The notes under the pieces: model-generated
The model's database searches: none
Told to the model about the DNA's origin: nothing
The model's input: the letters and a program-made list of their open reading frames with translations, nothing else
DNA from: Pseudomonadota bacterium
GTDB taxonomy: Bacteria > Pseudomonadota > Alphaproteobacteria > Rhizobiales > Aestuariivirgaceae
Assembly (NCBI GenBank): GCA_016522385.1
Contig: JAEKFU010000436.1
Coordinates: 1 to 8,663, forward strand
Length of the DNA: 8,663 bases
Direction: 5' to 3'
Shown: positions 6,779-8,663 of the stretch, piece by piece
How the letters are laid out: the number at the start of each line of letters is the position of its first letter
How positions within the stretch are numbered: position 1 is the stretch's first letter
Position numbers and translations under genes: made by a program

Positions 6779-7522
6779 ATGAAACACTCTAGTATCGAGA
6801 CACTGCTGAGGGAACGCAATGTCCGCTTGAAGCCCGGTGGCGGCCAGCCGCAGGGAGCCGTGGTTCGCCAAGCCCTCACCAAAGCCATCGAGGCAAACTA
6901 TCCCGCCTTTGAACCGGTACGCGACATTGTGCTGTCGCGCCGTCCAAAACATATGAATGCACACGATGGGTTGGGCACCGATAGCCGCCGGATCATCAAG
7001 GAATTGTCCAACCACGGCATGATCGATGCCGCCGATGAGCGGCTGGTGGTGGCTGGCGTTACAGCGAAGCGTTATCTGAGCGGCGGTTGGCTGGAGGAAC
7101 TGGCCTGGCTGGCCGCGATGGAAGCCGGTGCCGATGAAGCACTCTATGGCCAACCGATCAGCTGGCATGTCGGCGACTATTACGGCGAGAATGAAATTGA
7201 TCTCATCATCCGGTATCGCGAACGGCTTGGGTTTGTGTCCTGCAAGGCGCTGCGGTCCGAATTCGATTCGGACAACCGCAAGCATCGCAATCGCCTGATG
7301 GATGCGTTGCATGAGGCGGACAACCTGGCCGATCATTTCGGTCGTGCCGGCGAGCGAGTGGCCATCCTGGTGACGACGGATTTGATTGACGAGATGCGGC
7401 AGATGCCCCGTTATACGGCCCTCATGGGCAAAGCAGCGGTTCTCGATGTCCGCATCATTCCGCTGGAGGAATTGGCCTGGGAGAAACTCGTTGCGGCCAT
7501 CCGCGAACTAATACATCAATAA
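6779..7522 (+). CDS. Card1/Can2-like (DUF1887-type) PD-(D/E)xK nuclease domain protein lacking a CARF domain
   Basis: The C-terminal part of this 247-residue protein reads like the nuclease domain of DUF1887 proteins (Card1/Can2), CRISPR ancillary enzymes that cut nucleic acid when cyclic oligoadenylate binds an N-terminal CARF domain. Signature pieces in order are YLSGGWLEEL (about 99-108, E106/E107), ENEID (137-141, D141), FVSCK (152-156, K156), an ALHEADNLADHFG helix and a VAILVTTD strand. The ExK glutamate is Ser154 here. The first 98 residues are too short for CARF plus linker. They include a basic segment (about 14-65) and a possible winged-helix piece (RRIIKELSNHGMID). An in-frame TGA at 6740-6742 with no alternative start codon after it fixes the start at 6779, so no sensor domain is hidden upstream. 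A restriction-like or housekeeping nuclease role is possible. No CRISPR array or cas gene is in view. qor follows by 19 bases, likely co-transcribed. Confidence 0.7.
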   Translation: MKHSSIETLLRERNVRLKPGGGQPQGAVVRQALTKAIEANYPAFEPVRDIVLSRRPKHMNAHDGLGTDSRRIIKELSNHGMIDAADERLVVAGVTAKRYLSGGWLEELAWLAAMEAGADEALYGQPISWHVGDYYGENEIDLIIRYRERLGFVSCKALRSEFDSDNRKHRNRLMDALHEADNLADHFGRAGERVAILVTTDLIDEMRQMPRYTALMGKAAVLDVRIIPLEELAWEKLVAAIRELIHQ

Positions 7523-7526
7523 AAAC

Positions 7527-7532
7527 AAGGAG
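7527..7532 (+). promoter_or_regulatory. Ribosome binding site of qor
   Basis: AAGGAG lies 9 bases before the ATG at 7542 within the 19-base gap after the nuclease-like gene. A nearer ATG at 7537 runs into a stop after two codons, so 7542 is the start. Confidence 0.8.
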
Positions 7533-7541
7533 TTAAATGAT

Positions 7542-8513
7542 ATGAAAGCCGTTCGGATTGAGCAGTCAGGTGGTCCTGAAGTGATGCAGCTGGTCGATGT
7601 GGATGTGCCACAACCTGCTGCCGGGCAGGTGCAGGTGCGCCACACTGCCGTTGGATTGAACTACATCGACACCTATCATCGCACGGGACTCTACCCGTTG
7701 CCGCTGCCCACCGGGTTGGGCCTAGAGGCTGCCGGAATTGTTGAAGCGGTAGGTGAGGGCGTGGAAACGCTGAAAACTGGCGACCACATCGCCTATGGCG
7801 CCGGTCCGATCGGTGCCTACAGTGAGATGGCCAATGTGCCGGCCAATCGCGTCGGCAAACTACCCGGTTCCGTTTCTGATGAAACCGCCGCCGCGATCAT
7901 GTTGAAAGGGATGACGGCGCGGTATCTTCTGCGGGCGACCTATGAGGTTAAGCCCGGCGACACCATCTTGTTTCATGCGGCGGCCGGCGGCGTCGGGCTG
8001 ATCGCCTGCCAATGGGCCAAGGCGCTTGGCGCAACGGTTATCGGTACTGCAGGATCGCCGGAAAAGCTTGACCTGGCTAGGGCCAATGGGTGCGAGCATG
8101 TCATCAACTACTCGACTGAAGACGTCGCTGAACGGGTTCGCGAGATCACAGGCGGCAAAGGTGTGCCGGTGGTCTATGACGGTGTCGGTCAGGCGACGAT
8201 TATGTCATCGCTGGATAGTCTTAGTCCACGCGGCCTGCTGGTCAGTTTCGGCAACGCCTCCGGCCCGGTCAAGGATTTCGATCTTGGCCTGCTGTCCGCC
8301 AAGGGCTCACTGTATCTAACCCGCCCGACATTGATGACCTATGTGGCGTCCGATGAAGATCTGGCACAAACCATGTCCGATCTGTTCGATATGGTCGGCA
8401 GCGGAAGAATCGAAATCAGCATCAACCAGCGCTATCCGCTGGCCGATGTCGTCCAGGCGCATAGTGATCTGGAAGGTCGAAAAACCACCGGGTCGACGAT
8501 CCTGCTGCCTTAG
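7542..8513 (+). CDS. qor: NADPH:quinone oxidoreductase (zinc-free medium-chain dehydrogenase family)
   Basis: The 323-residue protein matches the E. coli Qor pattern closely in length and sequence. It reduces quinones with NADPH in the cytoplasm. An N-terminal GroES-like domain carries LNYIDTYHRTGLYPLPLP and GLGLEAAGIVEAVGEGV. The Rossmann domain carries FHAAAGGVGLIACQWAKALGA (starting near residue 144), whose AAGGVG turn binds NADPH. VVYDGVGQ, GLLVSFGNASG and KGSLYLTRPTL further on are also Qor hallmarks. The zinc-binding cysteine cluster of alcohol dehydrogenases is absent, as expected. It follows the nuclease-like gene by 19 bases with a good Shine-Dalgarno sequence, so the two are probably co-transcribed, although Qor is a common stand-alone housekeeping or stress gene and need not share a function. 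Its last bases overlap the probable end of an opposite-strand gene. Confidence 0.95.
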   Translation: MKAVRIEQSGGPEVMQLVDVDVPQPAAGQVQVRHTAVGLNYIDTYHRTGLYPLPLPTGLGLEAAGIVEAVGEGVETLKTGDHIAYGAGPIGAYSEMANVPANRVGKLPGSVSDETAAAIMLKGMTARYLLRATYEVKPGDTILFHAAAGGVGLIACQWAKALGATVIGTAGSPEKLDLARANGCEHVINYSTEDVAERVREITGGKGVPVVYDGVGQATIMSSLDSLSPRGLLVSFGNASGPVKDFDLGLLSAKGSLYLTRPTLMTYVASDEDLAQTMSDLFDMVGSGRIEISINQRYPLADVVQAHSDLEGRKTTGSTILLP

Positions 8514-8662
8514 GCCGGACAGTTCTTGACCGACTGGCTGGCCAATGCCTTCCAGCCCGGCGTGCACGATGTATGCAGGCAAACGAATTTGGCCAGGCTG
8601 GGCATCGCAATGGCGTGTGCCAGATGCAGCGGTCGTCCGCCGCCATCCGACAACGTGCTGAC
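8510..8662 (-). CDS. Probable 3' end of an unidentified convergent gene (partial)
   Basis: Read on the minus strand, the last 150 bases form an open frame of 50 codons from the window edge to a TAA at 8512-8510, overlapping the qor stop by 2 bases. Third positions are mostly G or C, as in the neighbouring genes. The peptide includes LHLAHAIAMPSLAKF and ends in SVKNCPA. I do not recognise the family. The plus strand is also open here in one frame, so strand choice is not certain. Confidence 0.35.
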   Translation of the reverse strand, partial: VSTLSDGGGRPLHLAHAIAMPSLAKFVCLHTSCTPGWKALASQSVKNCPA

Positions 8663-8663
8663 C

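Noticed and set aside
6662..7336. N-terminal extension of the aminotransferase by 225 codons on the minus strand
   Set aside because: The extension is antisense to the nuclease-like gene and the intergenic region, resembles no aminotransferase N-terminus, and would give a 615-residue protein. The 390-residue form fits the family.
1..8663. CRISPR array or cas genes accompanying the Card1-like nuclease
   Set aside because: No direct repeats with regular spacing and no Cas protein motifs were seen in the window.

Overview
The window is compact, GC-rich bacterial DNA with short intergenic gaps. Gene content, codon choice and protein style suggest an alphaproteobacterium (Hyphomicrobiales or Rhodobacterales type). 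That placement is an inference; there is no rRNA or other taxonomic marker here. I see no tRNA, rRNA, CRISPR array, insertion sequence or phage gene.

Region A (35-5483, + strand) is a run of five genes with gaps of about 27-70 bases that looks like one catabolic operon. In order they encode a TauD/TfdA-type Fe(II)/2-oxoglutarate dioxygenase, a Cys-type formylglycine sulfatase without a signal peptide, an enolase-superfamily (mandelate racemase/muconate lactonizing type) protein, a 3-hydroxyisobutyrate-dehydrogenase-family NAD(P) oxidoreductase, and a stand-alone intradiol-dioxygenase-like protein with a probable export signal. A working model is uptake of a sulfated organic acid or sugar acid, desulfation in the cytoplasm, then dehydration/isomerisation and oxidation or reduction of the carbon skeleton. 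The substrate cannot be read from the sequence, and no transporter or regulator lies in the window. The enolase-superfamily member lacks two acidic residues expected by alignment with D-galactonate dehydratase, so its chemistry is open.

Region B (5489-6661, - strand) is one class I/II PLP-dependent aminotransferase, convergent with the operon across a 5-base gap.

Region C (6662-6778) is a 117-base divergent intergenic region with a perfect 7+7 inverted repeat and candidate promoter elements.

Region D (6779-8513, + strand) pairs a small protein resembling the PD-(D/E)xK nuclease end of Card1/Can2 (DUF1887) proteins, but without a CARF sensor domain, with a typical NADPH:quinone oxidoreductase (Qor) 19 bases downstream. 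The last 150 bases probably hold the 3' end of an unidentified gene on the - strand that converges on qor.

The most interesting points are the sensor-less Card1-like nuclease, the active-site substitutions in the enolase-superfamily protein, and the sulfatase-centred operon of unknown substrate.
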